The notes beneath the pieces were generated by a model. That model was not told the origin of the DNA. It worked only from the letters and a program-made list of their open reading frames with translations, and ran no database searches. The position numbers and the translations under genes are program-made. From an uncultured Christensenellaceae bacterium (GTDB taxonomy: Bacteria; Bacillota; Clostridia; Christensenellales; UBA3700): a stretch of DNA of 38,834 nucleotides. The stretch lies in assembly GCA_944380275.1 (NCBI GenBank), contig CALWHB010000013.1, positions 1 to 38,834 on the forward strand, in the 5' to 3' direction. Positions 16,583 to 25,509 of this stretch are shown here, piece by piece. Each line of letters opens with the position of its first letter. Positions within the stretch are counted from its first letter, which is position 1.

Positions 16583-17433
16583 TGCCAAAAGAGAAAATTA
16601 CGATAATCGGTCTGGGTGTAATAGGCGGTTCTTATGCCATCGCGCTCAAAAAGCTGGGATATACCGTGTACGGGGCAGACTGCGACGAAGATACCGTGCG
16701 CAAAGCCAAAGAACGCGGTATCGCAGACGACGCGGCGACCTGCGCGGACGCGTTTATACCCGATTCCGACATCGTGGTTATCGCGCTTTATCCCAAACAG
16801 GTGGAAAGCGAACTGAAGAGAATCGCGCCACTTCTCAAAAAAGGCGCGGTGATTACAGACGTAGCCGGCATCAAATCTCATTTTACACAAAGAATAGAAA
16901 GTATTTTGCCTGACGGGACGGATTTCGTATTCGCTCATCCTATGGCAGGAAGAGAGAAAAAAGGCATAGATTATGCCGACGACAACGTTTTTAAAGGAGC
17001 GAACTTTATAATAACCCCGTCTGAAAGAAACAAAAAAAGTTCTCTCGACACGGTGGAAAGACTTGCCCGTGAAATGGGCTTTAAAAACGTGATGAGGCTT
17101 ACGCCCGAAGAACACGACAAAATAATTTCATTTGTTTCACAATTGCCGCATGCTATTGCCGTCGCTCTCGTGAACAGCGACGACAGAAAGTTTGACACGC
17201 CGAGATTTGTGGGCGACAGTTACCGCGACCTTACAAGAATAGCAAACATAAACGAAAAGTTGTGGTCGGAATTGTTTCTGGGAAACAAGCAGAATTTGTT
17301 GTGTTCGATAAGAGAGTTTGAAAAATACCTTGACGTAATCAAAAAGGCTCTCGAAAACGACGACAAACAGGCACTCGAAGAAGAGTTCGTAAGGGCGACA
17401 AAGCGCAGAACGGAATTCAATAAAGAGTTGTAA
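16582..17433 (+). CDS. tyrA: Prephenate dehydrogenase
   Basis: This enzyme oxidatively decarboxylates prephenate to 4-hydroxyphenylpyruvate, the tyrosine branch. It has 283 residues. A Rossmann fold with GLGVIGG at 10-16 is followed by the active-site HPMAGREKKG (His119) and by LPHAIAVALV and DSYRDLTRIA in the helical dimerisation domain. It ends without an ACT domain, so direct tyrosine feedback through one is not expected. Arogenate as substrate cannot be excluded. The start is ATG 16582, sharing its A with the aroQ stop; a GTG three nt upstream is also possible. It is the last gene of the operon, and a strong terminator follows. Confidence 0.92.
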   Translation: MPKEKITIIGLGVIGGSYAIALKKLGYTVYGADCDEDTVRKAKERGIADDAATCADAFIPDSDIVVIALYPKQVESELKRIAPLLKKGAVITDVAGIKSHFTQRIESILPDGTDFVFAHPMAGREKKGIDYADDNVFKGANFIITPSERNKKSSLDTVERLAREMGFKNVMRLTPEEHDKIISFVSQLPHAIAVALVNSDDRKFDTPRFVGDSYRDLTRIANINEKLWSELFLGNKQNLLCSIREFEKYLDVIKKALENDDKQALEEEFVRATKRRTEFNKEL

Positions 17434-17476
17434 TGCCTACTCGTCGCTCAGTGCATTTTCAAGTCAAAGACAATCA

Positions 17477-17504
17477 ACGCACCTCTCACGGTGCGTATTT
17501 TTTT
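17477..17504 (+). terminator. Intrinsic terminator of the aromatic operon
   Basis: ACGCACC (17477-17483) pairs with GGTGCGT (17490-17496) around TCTCAC, then seven T residues at 17498-17504. Confidence 0.9.
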
Positions 17505-17908
17505 GTCTTTAAGAAAGGTCGCACGCATTGCTTAGGCGTTGAAAATAAATTCTGCCGCTGACATACAGAGGAGAGGAAAACTTAGATATATTTTTTTGCT
17601 GAAGAGTCAGAGGAAAGTGTAGCAGAGCGGAAAGCGTAAATAACTTGCCGCGACATAGGGAGAAATCAGTAAACGTATAAAAGAGAACGGAACGGAGCGG
17701 CGATAGAAACGGCGATTTCAGGCAAAAAGCGGTCAACGAGAGAAATGCGTGCAGTCGCGCTGCGTCCGGAATAAAAAAACAGGATATAAAACGCCGACCC
17801 TACGGCTGTTTTTGTCAAACGTACCGGCATTGCCGGACACGTGTAAAACGTCTGAGCCGCAAAGTCTTGCCACCCGGCGTAAAAGACGAGCGTAAAGGCA
17901 ATAATTTA
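17505..17908. other. Intergenic stretch before the P-type ATPase
   Basis: No gene is supported here. A perfect small palindrome, CCGGCATTGCCGG, lies near 17824-17836. No riboswitch core or tRNA-like fold was recognised. Confidence 0.6.
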
Positions 17909-17937
17909 TTGACTTAATATTATAAAAATGTTATATT
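17909..17937 (+). promoter_or_regulatory. Promoter abutting the P-type ATPase start codon
   Basis: TTGACT (17909-17914), 17 nt spacer, TATATT (17932-17937). The usual start point, six to seven nt past the -10 box, is 17943-17945, only two to four nt before the ATG at 17947. Confidence 0.65.
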
Positions 17938-17946
17938 ATTTAATGT

Positions 17947-20900
17947 ATGGCAACCGCTAAAAAAAGTAAAACTCAAAACGGTCTGAAGGCAGAGGAAAAA
18001 GAGAAGAAAAAAGCTTTGCAATCCGCTGACGGAAAGACTTCGGACAACGGCACAGCAAAAGCCTCGGAAAAGAGTGATTCCGCGGCGGTTTCTGCTGCGC
18101 GCGAAAACAAACCGCGCAGAACGAGGGCGGCAAACGGCGCGCCAAGACAATTTAAGGAAAAAGGCGCAAACAACGCTTATTCAACGCAAGATAAAACTCT
18201 TGCCGCAGACAAAGACCGCGCGGAAAAATCAACTGACGTACTTGAAAAAACCGTTGAAACAAAGAAAAGAAAAAATCAGGTTGCCGAAGAACAGACGACG
18301 CAATCTGCCACCGAGGAAAACGTAAAGCCCGTTGCTAAAAGAACAAGAAAAAAGGCTGTTGAAACCAAGGCGGAAGAAAAGCCCGAAACGATGCAGACAA
18401 AACAGGCTGCCGCCGATGTCGTCGCAGAAGAAAATGCGCAGGAAACGCAGCCGGTCGTCAATCAGGACTCTGAGCAGATTGCAGAAAACATATCAGAGGA
18501 AAAAGAGGAAGAAAAGACAGAAGAGAAAGTTGACGGACTCAAGACCGAAGAACTTGTCGCAGAGCAGCAAAGCGTCTTGCCGTCAGAGAATAAAAAAGCG
18601 GATAAAAATTTCAGAAAAAAGAATAAAAAAGTCAGATATGCGGGAGAACTGGAAAGAGTTCAGCCCGACCCAGCCTTCGGACTTACCGAAGAACAGGTGG
18701 AGGAAAGATTCGGCAGAGGCATGAACAACGTGCAGCCCAATGCCGTTTCAAAGTCTTATATGGCGATTTTCGCCTCCAACGTGCTTACGCTGTTCAACTT
18801 TATAAACTTTGTGCTTGCCGCGCTTATCTTCGTTTACGGAGAACTCAAGAATATGCTGTTTATCGGCGTCGTTACGGTAAACATAATAGTGGGCGTCGTG
18901 CAGGAAATCAGAAGTAAAAAAGTGCTTGAAAAAATGTCGCTTATCGCCGCTCCTCACGTGGACCTCGTCAGAGGCGGAAAGGTCGTGCAGAGCGATATTG
19001 CCGATATTGTTATAGACGACATCATGATTTTAAAGCAGGGTATGCAGATTCCTTCGGACAGCATTGTCGTGGAAGGACAGTGCGAAGTCAACGAGTCCCT
19101 GCTTACCGGCGAACAGGACGACGTGCATAAACAGAACGGCGACTTCCTGTATTCGGGCAGTTTCGTCCAGGCAGGCGAGTGCAAAGCGCGCGTCAGCGCA
19201 GTGGGCGCGGACAACTTCACGTCAAAACTGATGAGCGAGGCGAAGAAATTCAAAAAGCCCAAGTCAGAACTGATGCGCTCTATAAACTGGATTATAAGAC
19301 TTGTAACGCTTGCGATTTTCCCTCTGGGAATCCTTATGTTCTATACGAATAAAATCACCACTTCGACGATAAACGAGGCGGTTACCGGTACGGTTGCGTC
19401 GGTCGTGGGCATGATTCCCGAAGGACTCGTGATGCTTACGTCAATCGCGCTTGCGGTGGGCGTTATAAAGCTGGCGAGAAAACGTACGCTCGTACAGGAC
19501 CTTTACAGCATAGAAACGCTTGCGAGAGTGGATATGCTCTGCCTGGATAAGACGGGTACTATCACCGAAGGCAGTATGCAGGTGGAAAAGACGCATATTT
19601 ATTCTACGAAGTTCGGACACGTCGACGATATAATGACAAATATGGTCGCGGCTTTAGGCGCGCAGGGTTCCACATTTGAGGCTTTTGCACAGTATTTCAA
19701 GAGCAACGAAAAGTACGAAGTCGCAGGCACCGTACCGTTCTCGTCTGCGAGAAAATGGAGCGCGGCGGACTTCGGAGCAAACGGCAAGTTTATCGTGGGT
19801 GCGCCTGAATTCGTACTCAAAGAAAAATATAATCTCGTCGAAAACGACGTCAAAGAATACAGCGCGCAGGGATTCCGCGTACTCGTTCTTGTCAGAACGA
19901 CTCAGCCTCTCAAGGACGACCTGGACAGAGAAAAGCTCAAGCCTATCGCGCTCATAGTTCTTTCTGACAAAATCAGAGATAACGCAAAAGACACGCTCGC
20001 TTATTTCGCAAAGCAGGGCGTCGAACTCAAAGTCATTTCAGGCGACAATCCGCTTACCGTTTCAAAGGTTGCGGAACGCGCCGGTCTTGCAGGGTCAGAC
20101 AAGTTCATTGACGCGACAGAACTGGATACCGACGAAAAGATTTATGACGCATGCGACAAATATACGATATTCGGCAGAGTTACGCCAAAGCAGAAAAAGG
20201 TGCTTGTTACCGCTCTTAAATCAAAAGGGCATACCGTGGGCATGACGGGCGACGGCGTAAACGATGTCATGGCTCTTAAAGAGGCTGACTGTTCTATAGC
20301 GATGGCGTCGGGCAGCGAGGCAAGCAGAAACGTGGCGCAGCTCGTTCTCCTCGACAGCGATTTTGCGGCTCTTCCCAGCGTGGTTGCCGAAGGCAGACGC
20401 GTTATAAACAACATAGAACGCGCCGCGTCGCTCTTCCTCGTCAAGACGTCGTTCAGCATACTGCTGACCTTACTTCTGATAATACTTCAGATGAACTATC
20501 CGTTTGAACCTATTCAGCTTACGCTGATTAGCGGTCTGTTTGTGGGACTGCCGTCCTTCTTCCTCGCGATAGAACCCAACGACTCTAAGGTGCGAGGTTC
20601 GTTCTTGAGTAAAGTGTTCAAGAAGGCGTTGCCGGCGGGATTTACGGTCGCCACGATGGTTACCATTATTTGTCTTGTGTACCGCAATGTGGGTATCGAC
20701 GTTTCTGCGCAGGTGTCGACGATGGCGTTTTACGTTACCAGCCTTACGTCGTTTATCGTACTGATGTGGGTGTGTATACCGTATACGAAGGAAAGGCTTT
20801 ATCTGATTGCGATGTGTCTTGTGCTGTATATTGCCGCGATTACATCTTCGTTTATCCGCAATATTTTGTCTATTTCGGGTCTGACGACGGAAATGACTAT

Positions 20901-21072
20901 CAACATCGTGTTTATGCTGCTTGCCGTCTTCCCGATGATTATATTCTGGAGAGCGGAAATAGGAGCGTTCAACGGACTCGTAAAGGAGATAAAGGATTTC
21001 AGACAAAAAGCGCGCGACTATTGGGAAGAACTCCGCGGTAAAAAACAGGACAAAAAGGACGGAAAGTCATAA
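17947..21072 (+). CDS. Exp7-like cation-transporting P-type ATPase with a long charged N-terminal extension
   Basis: This 1041-residue protein is an ATP-driven cation pump of uncertain ion. The core, from about residue 232, resembles the uncharacterised Exp7-like P-type ATPases. The actuator has TGEQ at 387-390. M4 has PEGL at 491-494. The phosphorylation site is DKTGT with Asp534. The hinge is GDGVNDVMALKEAD from 768, and about six C-terminal membrane helices follow. PEGL resembles Ca2+/Mn2+ pumps, but the substrate is not settled. Residues 1-230 are Lys-, Glu- and Ala-rich with no hydrophobic segment, and look disordered. A stop codon (TAA 17941-17943) lies just upstream in frame, so ATG 17947 is the earliest start. 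No ribosome binding site precedes it. Confidence 0.85.
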   Translation: MATAKKSKTQNGLKAEEKEKKKALQSADGKTSDNGTAKASEKSDSAAVSAARENKPRRTRAANGAPRQFKEKGANNAYSTQDKTLAADKDRAEKSTDVLEKTVETKKRKNQVAEEQTTQSATEENVKPVAKRTRKKAVETKAEEKPETMQTKQAAADVVAEENAQETQPVVNQDSEQIAENISEEKEEEKTEEKVDGLKTEELVAEQQSVLPSENKKADKNFRKKNKKVRYAGELERVQPDPAFGLTEEQVEERFGRGMNNVQPNAVSKSYMAIFASNVLTLFNFINFVLAALIFVYGELKNMLFIGVVTVNIIVGVVQEIRSKKVLEKMSLIAAPHVDLVRGGKVVQSDIADIVIDDIMILKQGMQIPSDSIVVEGQCEVNESLLTGEQDDVHKQNGDFLYSGSFVQAGECKARVSAVGADNFTSKLMSEAKKFKKPKSELMRSINWIIRLVTLAIFPLGILMFYTNKITTSTINEAVTGTVASVVGMIPEGLVMLTSIALAVGVIKLARKRTLVQDLYSIETLARVDMLCLDKTGTITEGSMQVEKTHIYSTKFGHVDDIMTNMVAALGAQGSTFEAFAQYFKSNEKYEVAGTVPFSSARKWSAADFGANGKFIVGAPEFVLKEKYNLVENDVKEYSAQGFRVLVLVRTTQPLKDDLDREKLKPIALIVLSDKIRDNAKDTLAYFAKQGVELKVISGDNPLTVSKVAERAGLAGSDKFIDATELDTDEKIYDACDKYTIFGRVTPKQKKVLVTALKSKGHTVGMTGDGVNDVMALKEADCSIAMASGSEASRNVAQLVLLDSDFAALPSVVAEGRRVINNIERAASLFLVKTSFSILLTLLLIILQMNYPFEPIQLTLISGLFVGLPSFFLAIEPNDSKVRGSFLSKVFKKALPAGFTVATMVTIICLVYRNVGIDVSAQVSTMAFYVTSLTSFIVLMWVCIPYTKERLYLIAMCLVLYIAAITSSFIRNILSISGLTTEMTINIVFMLLAVFPMIIFWRAEIGAFNGLVKEIKDFRQKARDYWEELRGKKQDKKDGKS

Positions 21073-21294
21073 TCAAGCCTTTGAGTCAAAGCGTAATAAA
21101 GAAGAGTAAGACTTGAAATCAGAGTTACGTCACGAAGGAAAATAAGAATAACAAGAAAATACTAAAAGTTGAACATACGGCATAAAGCGTAAATTACGTT
21201 TCGGAAAATCAACTTGGATATGATAAACAGGATAAAAAGACAAAATGTCTGAATTAAATACGAAATATTTTGCTAAGCAAAAGGAGATAACATT

Positions 21295-22569
21295 ATGTTA
21301 ACAGCTATCGTAGGTATCAACTGGGGCGACGAAGGCAAGGGCAGGATGGTCGACCTCGTGTCCAGCGATTACGACGTCGTCGTAAGGTATCAGGGCGGAA
21401 ACAACGCGGGGCATACCGTCGTCAATCACCTGGGAAAATTTATTCTCAACCTCATACCGTCCGGTATTCTCCGTCCCGAAGTCGTCAACGTTATGGGCAA
21501 CGGTATGGTAATCGACATGCAGCACCTCGTCGGCGAAATGAAAAGGCTGACGGACGCTGGCGTCAAAATTACCCCCGAAAACCTTAAAATCAGCGAAAGA
21601 GCAGTAATCTGCATGCCTTATCACGTAAGACAGGACTGCCTTGAAGAGGACAGACTGGGCGACGCTAAATACGGCTCTACGAGAAGAGGTATCGCTCCCG
21701 TTTACGGCGATAAATATCTGAAAAAAATTATCACAATGGGCGACCTTTTCTATCCCGAAACGCTCAAAAAGCGTATGAAATCCATAGTTGAGTGGAAGAA
21801 TCTGTTTATAGAAAAGGCATACGGCAGCAACAAGATAGAACTTGACGAGATTATGGCATGGCTTAAAGAGTACGGCGACAAGCTCAAACCTTTTGTATGC
21901 AATACGGGCAGATACCTCGACGAGTGCGTGAAGGCAGGCAAAAAAGTGGTATTCGAGGCTCAGCTGGGCGCGCTGCGCGATATAGATTTCGGTATAAATC
22001 CGTATACTTCTTCGTCCAACACGATTGCGGCTTACGCTCCTATAGGCGCGGGTATTCCCAAATATAAGCTGGACAACGTGTTCGGAATCATGAAGGCTTA
22101 TTCTTCATGCGTGGGAGAAGGTCCTTTTACCGTCGAAATGTTCGGCGACGAGGCGGAAGAACTCAGAAAAGCGGGCGCGGAATACGGCGCGGCTACCGGC
22201 AGACCCCGCAGAGTGGGTCCCTTTGACGTCGTTGCGTCTAAATACGGCGTGGAAATGCAGGGCGCGGACGAACTCGCTCTGACCAAACTCGACGTCCTTT
22301 CTTACCTCGACAAAATTCCCGTTTGCGTCGCATACGACATTGACGGTGAGAAGACCACAGAGTTCCCCAGAGGAGAACGCCTCGACAAGGCTAAACCCGT
22401 AATAGAGTACCTCGACGGCTGGAAGTGCGATATCAGCAACTGCAAGAAAGTTGAGGACCTTCCCAAGGCGGCTCTCGACTATATCGCGTTTGTGGAAAAA
22501 TCAGTGGGTTGTCCGATAACTTACGTTTCAGTCGGTGCGGAAAGAGAACAGTACGTCGTAATGAAATAA
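21295..22569 (+). CDS. purA: Adenylosuccinate synthase
   Basis: This enzyme uses GTP to join IMP and aspartate into adenylosuccinate, the first step from IMP to AMP. The 424-residue protein opens with the phosphate-binding WGDEGKGR at 10-17 and NNAGHTVV in the IMP site. TGRPRRVGPFD lies near 301-311 and the guanine-binding region is near the C terminus. The start ATG 21295 is preceded by AAAGGAG. The 222 nt upstream hold only weak promoter-like strings, and no purine riboswitch was seen. The nth gene starts one nt after its stop, so the two are cotranscribed. Confidence 0.95.
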   Translation: MLTAIVGINWGDEGKGRMVDLVSSDYDVVVRYQGGNNAGHTVVNHLGKFILNLIPSGILRPEVVNVMGNGMVIDMQHLVGEMKRLTDAGVKITPENLKISERAVICMPYHVRQDCLEEDRLGDAKYGSTRRGIAPVYGDKYLKKIITMGDLFYPETLKKRMKSIVEWKNLFIEKAYGSNKIELDEIMAWLKEYGDKLKPFVCNTGRYLDECVKAGKKVVFEAQLGALRDIDFGINPYTSSSNTIAAYAPIGAGIPKYKLDNVFGIMKAYSSCVGEGPFTVEMFGDEAEELRKAGAEYGAATGRPRRVGPFDVVASKYGVEMQGADELALTKLDVLSYLDKIPVCVAYDIDGEKTTEFPRGERLDKAKPVIEYLDGWKCDISNCKKVEDLPKAALDYIAFVEKSVGCPITYVSVGAEREQYVVMK

Positions 22570-22570
22570 T

Positions 22571-23221
22571 ATGGCGGACAAAAGCAAGGTCGCAGACGAA
22601 ATAATAGACAGACTTCTGCTCCTGCATCCTCAGCCGGTATGCGAGTTGAATTTTAAAACTCCGTTCGAACTGCTCGTTGCGGTAATATTGAGCGCGCAAT
22701 GTACCGATAAAAGGGTGAACGAAATCACTAAGACGTTGTTTGAAAAATACAACACGCCTGAGGATTTTGCAAATATTGACAGAGAAGAGCTGGAAAAACT
22801 CATTTTTTCGTGCGGCTTTTACAAGAATAAGGCGGCAAATATAATCAAGGCGGCAACGGATATTCTCGTCCGTTTCGACGGAAAAGTTCCGTCTACCGTA
22901 GAAGAACTGGTTACGCTTGCAGGCGTAGGCAGAAAGACGGCGAACGTCGTATACGCGGTCGCTTTCGGCGGACAGGCGATACCCGTGGATACTCACGTGC
23001 TGAGGCTTGCCAACAGAATAGGTTTTGTCAGCTCAGATAAACCCGAAGTTGTTGAGAAAGCTCTTAACAAGGCGTTTGCCCGGGATAAATGGACGATAGC
23101 TCACCATCTTCTCATACATCACGGCAGATACGTCTGCAAGGCGAGAAATCCGGAGTGCGATAAATGCACTATCTGCGAGTTCTGCGATTACTATTCGCGG
23201 TTGAGCGGTCTTACGGATTGA
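22571..23221 (+). CDS. nth: Endonuclease III (DNA glycosylase/AP lyase)
   Basis: This enzyme removes oxidised pyrimidines and nicks the abasic site in base-excision repair. The 216 residues hold the helix-hairpin-helix with LAGVGRKTANVV, catalytic Lys122 and Asp140 (PVDTHV). A [4Fe-4S] cluster loop is formed by Cys189, Cys196, Cys199 and Cys205 with the C-x6-C-x2-C-x5-C spacing of the family. The gene begins one nt after the purA stop with no clear ribosome binding site, so translation probably depends on purA. An 87-nt gap separates it from the next gene. Confidence 0.95.
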   Translation: MADKSKVADEIIDRLLLLHPQPVCELNFKTPFELLVAVILSAQCTDKRVNEITKTLFEKYNTPEDFANIDREELEKLIFSCGFYKNKAANIIKAATDILVRFDGKVPSTVEELVTLAGVGRKTANVVYAVAFGGQAIPVDTHVLRLANRIGFVSSDKPEVVEKALNKAFARDKWTIAHHLLIHHGRYVCKARNPECDKCTICEFCDYYSRLSGLTD

Positions 23222-23308
23222 CGGCATTTTACTCGTGCAGAGCGCATGCGTATTTTTACGCTATGATAAGACAGGAAAATTGTGCAATATCTCAGGAGGT
23301 AGATTACT

Positions 23309-24124
23309 ATGAATAAGATTCTCAGAATCGTCGACATCGCGCCGAGAGTCAAGGAGTATCTCATCGAGGCTAAAGACATCGCGACGCATTGCAAACCCGG
23401 TCAGTTTATTATACTGCGCGTCGACGAAGAAGGAGAACGCGTGCCTTTTACAATCTGCGATTACGATGCGGATAAGGGGACAATTACGCTCCTTGTGCAG
23501 GACGTGGGTTACAGCACGCATAAAATGGGACAGTTAAGCGAGGGCGATTTTATACACGATATGGTCGGACCTCTGGGCAACGCTACCGATTTGTCGCAGT
23601 TTGAAAACGTCGTCCTTGTCGGCGGCGGTATAGGTTGCGCGGTCATATATCCGCAGGCTAAACTGCGTAAGGCACAGGGCAAACCCTGTACTACCATTAT
23701 AGGCGCGAGGACAAAAGAATTGCTCTTCAGCATTGACGAGTTCAGAGAAAACAGCAAAGAACTGCTCATCGCAACAGACGACGGCTCTCTGGGTACGAAG
23801 GGATTTGTTACTACCGTTCTTCAGGACCTCATCGACAGAGGAGAAAAGATTGACTGCGTTTTCGTCGTCGGACCTATGATTATGATGAGAAACGTCAGCG
23901 AACTCACGCGCAAATACAATATCCATACGATAGTCAGTATGAACAGCATTATGGTCGACGGCACGGGTATGTGCGGCGGTTGCAGACTTACCGTTGACGG
24001 AAAGACCAAGTACGCCTGCGTAGACGGACCGGAATTCGACGGACATAAGGTCGATTTCGCAGAGGCGATGAACCGTTCCGGCTTTTACAGAGAGCATGAA
24101 GGAAAATGCAAACTGAGAGGTTGA
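23309..24124 (+). CDS. nfnA: NfnA-like FAD/NAD-binding subunit of ferredoxin-NADP+ oxidoreductase
   Basis: This 271-residue flavoprotein matches the small subunit of NADH-dependent reduced ferredoxin:NADP+ oxidoreductase (NfnA, earlier SudB). It has an N-terminal FAD-binding barrel (VPFTICDYDADKG near 45-57), an NAD-binding domain with GGGIGCAV at 105-112, and a C-terminal [2Fe-2S] site. The cluster cysteines visible are 222, 225 and 237 (MCGGC and YACVDGP). In this family one Asp completes the ligands. The closely related PyrK would sit beside pyrD; here the partner is a GltA-like large subunit, which favours Nfn. The start ATG 23309 follows AGGAGG. The complex couples NADH and ferredoxin to NADP+ by electron bifurcation; that activity is inferred. 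Confidence 0.85.
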   Translation: MNKILRIVDIAPRVKEYLIEAKDIATHCKPGQFIILRVDEEGERVPFTICDYDADKGTITLLVQDVGYSTHKMGQLSEGDFIHDMVGPLGNATDLSQFENVVLVGGGIGCAVIYPQAKLRKAQGKPCTTIIGARTKELLFSIDEFRENSKELLIATDDGSLGTKGFVTTVLQDLIDRGEKIDCVFVVGPMIMMRNVSELTRKYNIHTIVSMNSIMVDGTGMCGGCRLTVDGKTKYACVDGPEFDGHKVDFAEAMNRSGFYREHEGKCKLRG

Positions 24125-24126
24125 TT

Positions 24127-25506
24127 ATGAATAACAGCGAAAGAAATAAGACCATACATCAGGACCCTGCAGAAAGAATAAAGAATTTCAACGAGGTAAG
24201 CCTCGGTTTTGACGAAAAACTGATGCTTGCAGAGGCGGACAGATGCCTCGGCTGTAAAGCCGCTCCCTGCCGCAAAGGTTGCCCCGTAGGTATCGATATT
24301 CCTGCGTTTATCGCGCATCTTAAAGAAAACGATATGGACGGAGCTGTCGCGCAGATAAGCAAAGACACACTTCTTCCCGCAATCTGCGGAAGAGTATGCC
24401 CTCAGGAAAAACAGTGCGAGAATTTCTGCGTAAGAAAGGCGAAACTGGGCGGCAGCGTCGCTATCGGCGCGCTTGAAAGATATGTCGGAGATTACGCGCT
24501 CAGGACGGGTACCGTACCCGAAAAGAAACCCGCTAACGGAAAGAAAGTCGCCGTTATCGGCAGCGGACCCAGCGGTCTTACCTGTGCTGCGGACTGCGCT
24601 ATGCGCGGTATGCAGGTGACCGTATTCGAGGCTTTCCACAAAGCAGGCGGCGTGCTGGTTTACGGCATACCTGAGTTCAGACTGCCCAAAGACGACGTGG
24701 TAGCTAAAGAAATCGACAAACTCAAGGCTCTCGGCGTTGAGATAAAACTCAATACCGTCGTGGGCAAGACTATTACTATAGAAGAACTTCAGGAGCAGTA
24801 CGACGCAATATTTATAGGTACGGGAGCGGGACTTCCTCAGTTTATGAATATCCCCGGAGAAAATCTCAACGGCGTAAGCTCTGCAAACGAATTCCTCACC
24901 AGAGTAAACCTTATGAAGGCGTACAGAGAGGACGCTATCACTCCCGTTTACTGCGGCAAAAAAGTTGCTGTAATCGGCGCGGGCAACGTCGCTATGGACG
25001 CTGCGCGTACCGCAAAGAGAATAAACGGTGAACACGTTTACATAATCTACCGCCGCGGACGCGAAGAGATGCCTGCAAGAGGCGAAGAGATTATGCATGC
25101 CGAAGAAGAAGGCATTGAATTCAAATTGCTCACCAACCCCGTCGAAATTCTGGGACAGGACGGCAAAGTCTGCGGTATCAGATGTATAAAGATGGAACTG
25201 GGAGAACCCGACGCGTCCGGAAGACGCAGACCCGTTCCCGTCGAGGGCAGCGAGTATGTAATCGACGTGGACCAGGTTATCGTATCTCTCGGTACCAGCC
25301 CCAATCCGCTTATCCGTAAGTCCTGCAAAGATATTGAGTTTTCGCAAAAAGGCACTATCGTGGTGGACGAAGACACTATGATGACAAACGTCAACGGTAT
25401 TTACGCCGGCGGCGACGCCGTTACCGGAGCGGCAACGGTTATCCTTGCTATGGGAGCCGGAAGAAAGGCTGCAAAGGCAATTGCCCGTCAACTTGGAGTT
25501 GAATAA
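24127..25506 (+). CDS. nfnB: NfnB-like large subunit (GltA/GltD-type NADPH oxidoreductase)
   Basis: This 459-residue protein resembles the small subunit of glutamate synthase and the NfnB/SudA subunit. Two N-terminal [4Fe-4S] cysteine sets are complete: 40, 43, 48, 52 and 87, 91, 97, 101. Two dinucleotide-binding motifs follow, VIGSGPSGLTCAAD for FAD and VIGAGNVAMDAARTA for NADP(H), with YAGGDAVTGAATV near the end. Databases often name such proteins gltA, but no glutamate synthase large subunit is nearby and nfnA lies two nt upstream, so an Nfn complex is more likely. The ATG at 24127 has GAGAGG six nt upstream. A longer start at 24106 lies within nfnA and is less likely. obgE follows after three nt. 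Confidence 0.87.
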   Translation: MNNSERNKTIHQDPAERIKNFNEVSLGFDEKLMLAEADRCLGCKAAPCRKGCPVGIDIPAFIAHLKENDMDGAVAQISKDTLLPAICGRVCPQEKQCENFCVRKAKLGGSVAIGALERYVGDYALRTGTVPEKKPANGKKVAVIGSGPSGLTCAADCAMRGMQVTVFEAFHKAGGVLVYGIPEFRLPKDDVVAKEIDKLKALGVEIKLNTVVGKTITIEELQEQYDAIFIGTGAGLPQFMNIPGENLNGVSSANEFLTRVNLMKAYREDAITPVYCGKKVAVIGAGNVAMDAARTAKRINGEHVYIIYRRGREEMPARGEEIMHAEEEGIEFKLLTNPVEILGQDGKVCGIRCIKMELGEPDASGRRRPVPVEGSEYVIDVDQVIVSLGTSPNPLIRKSCKDIEFSQKGTIVVDEDTMMTNVNGIYAGGDAVTGAATVILAMGAGRKAAKAIARQLGVE

Positions 25507-25509
25507 ATT

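Noticed and set aside
21073-21294. A promoter or purine riboswitch before purA
   Set aside because: Only weak boxes with poor spacing were seen, and no purine aptamer core.
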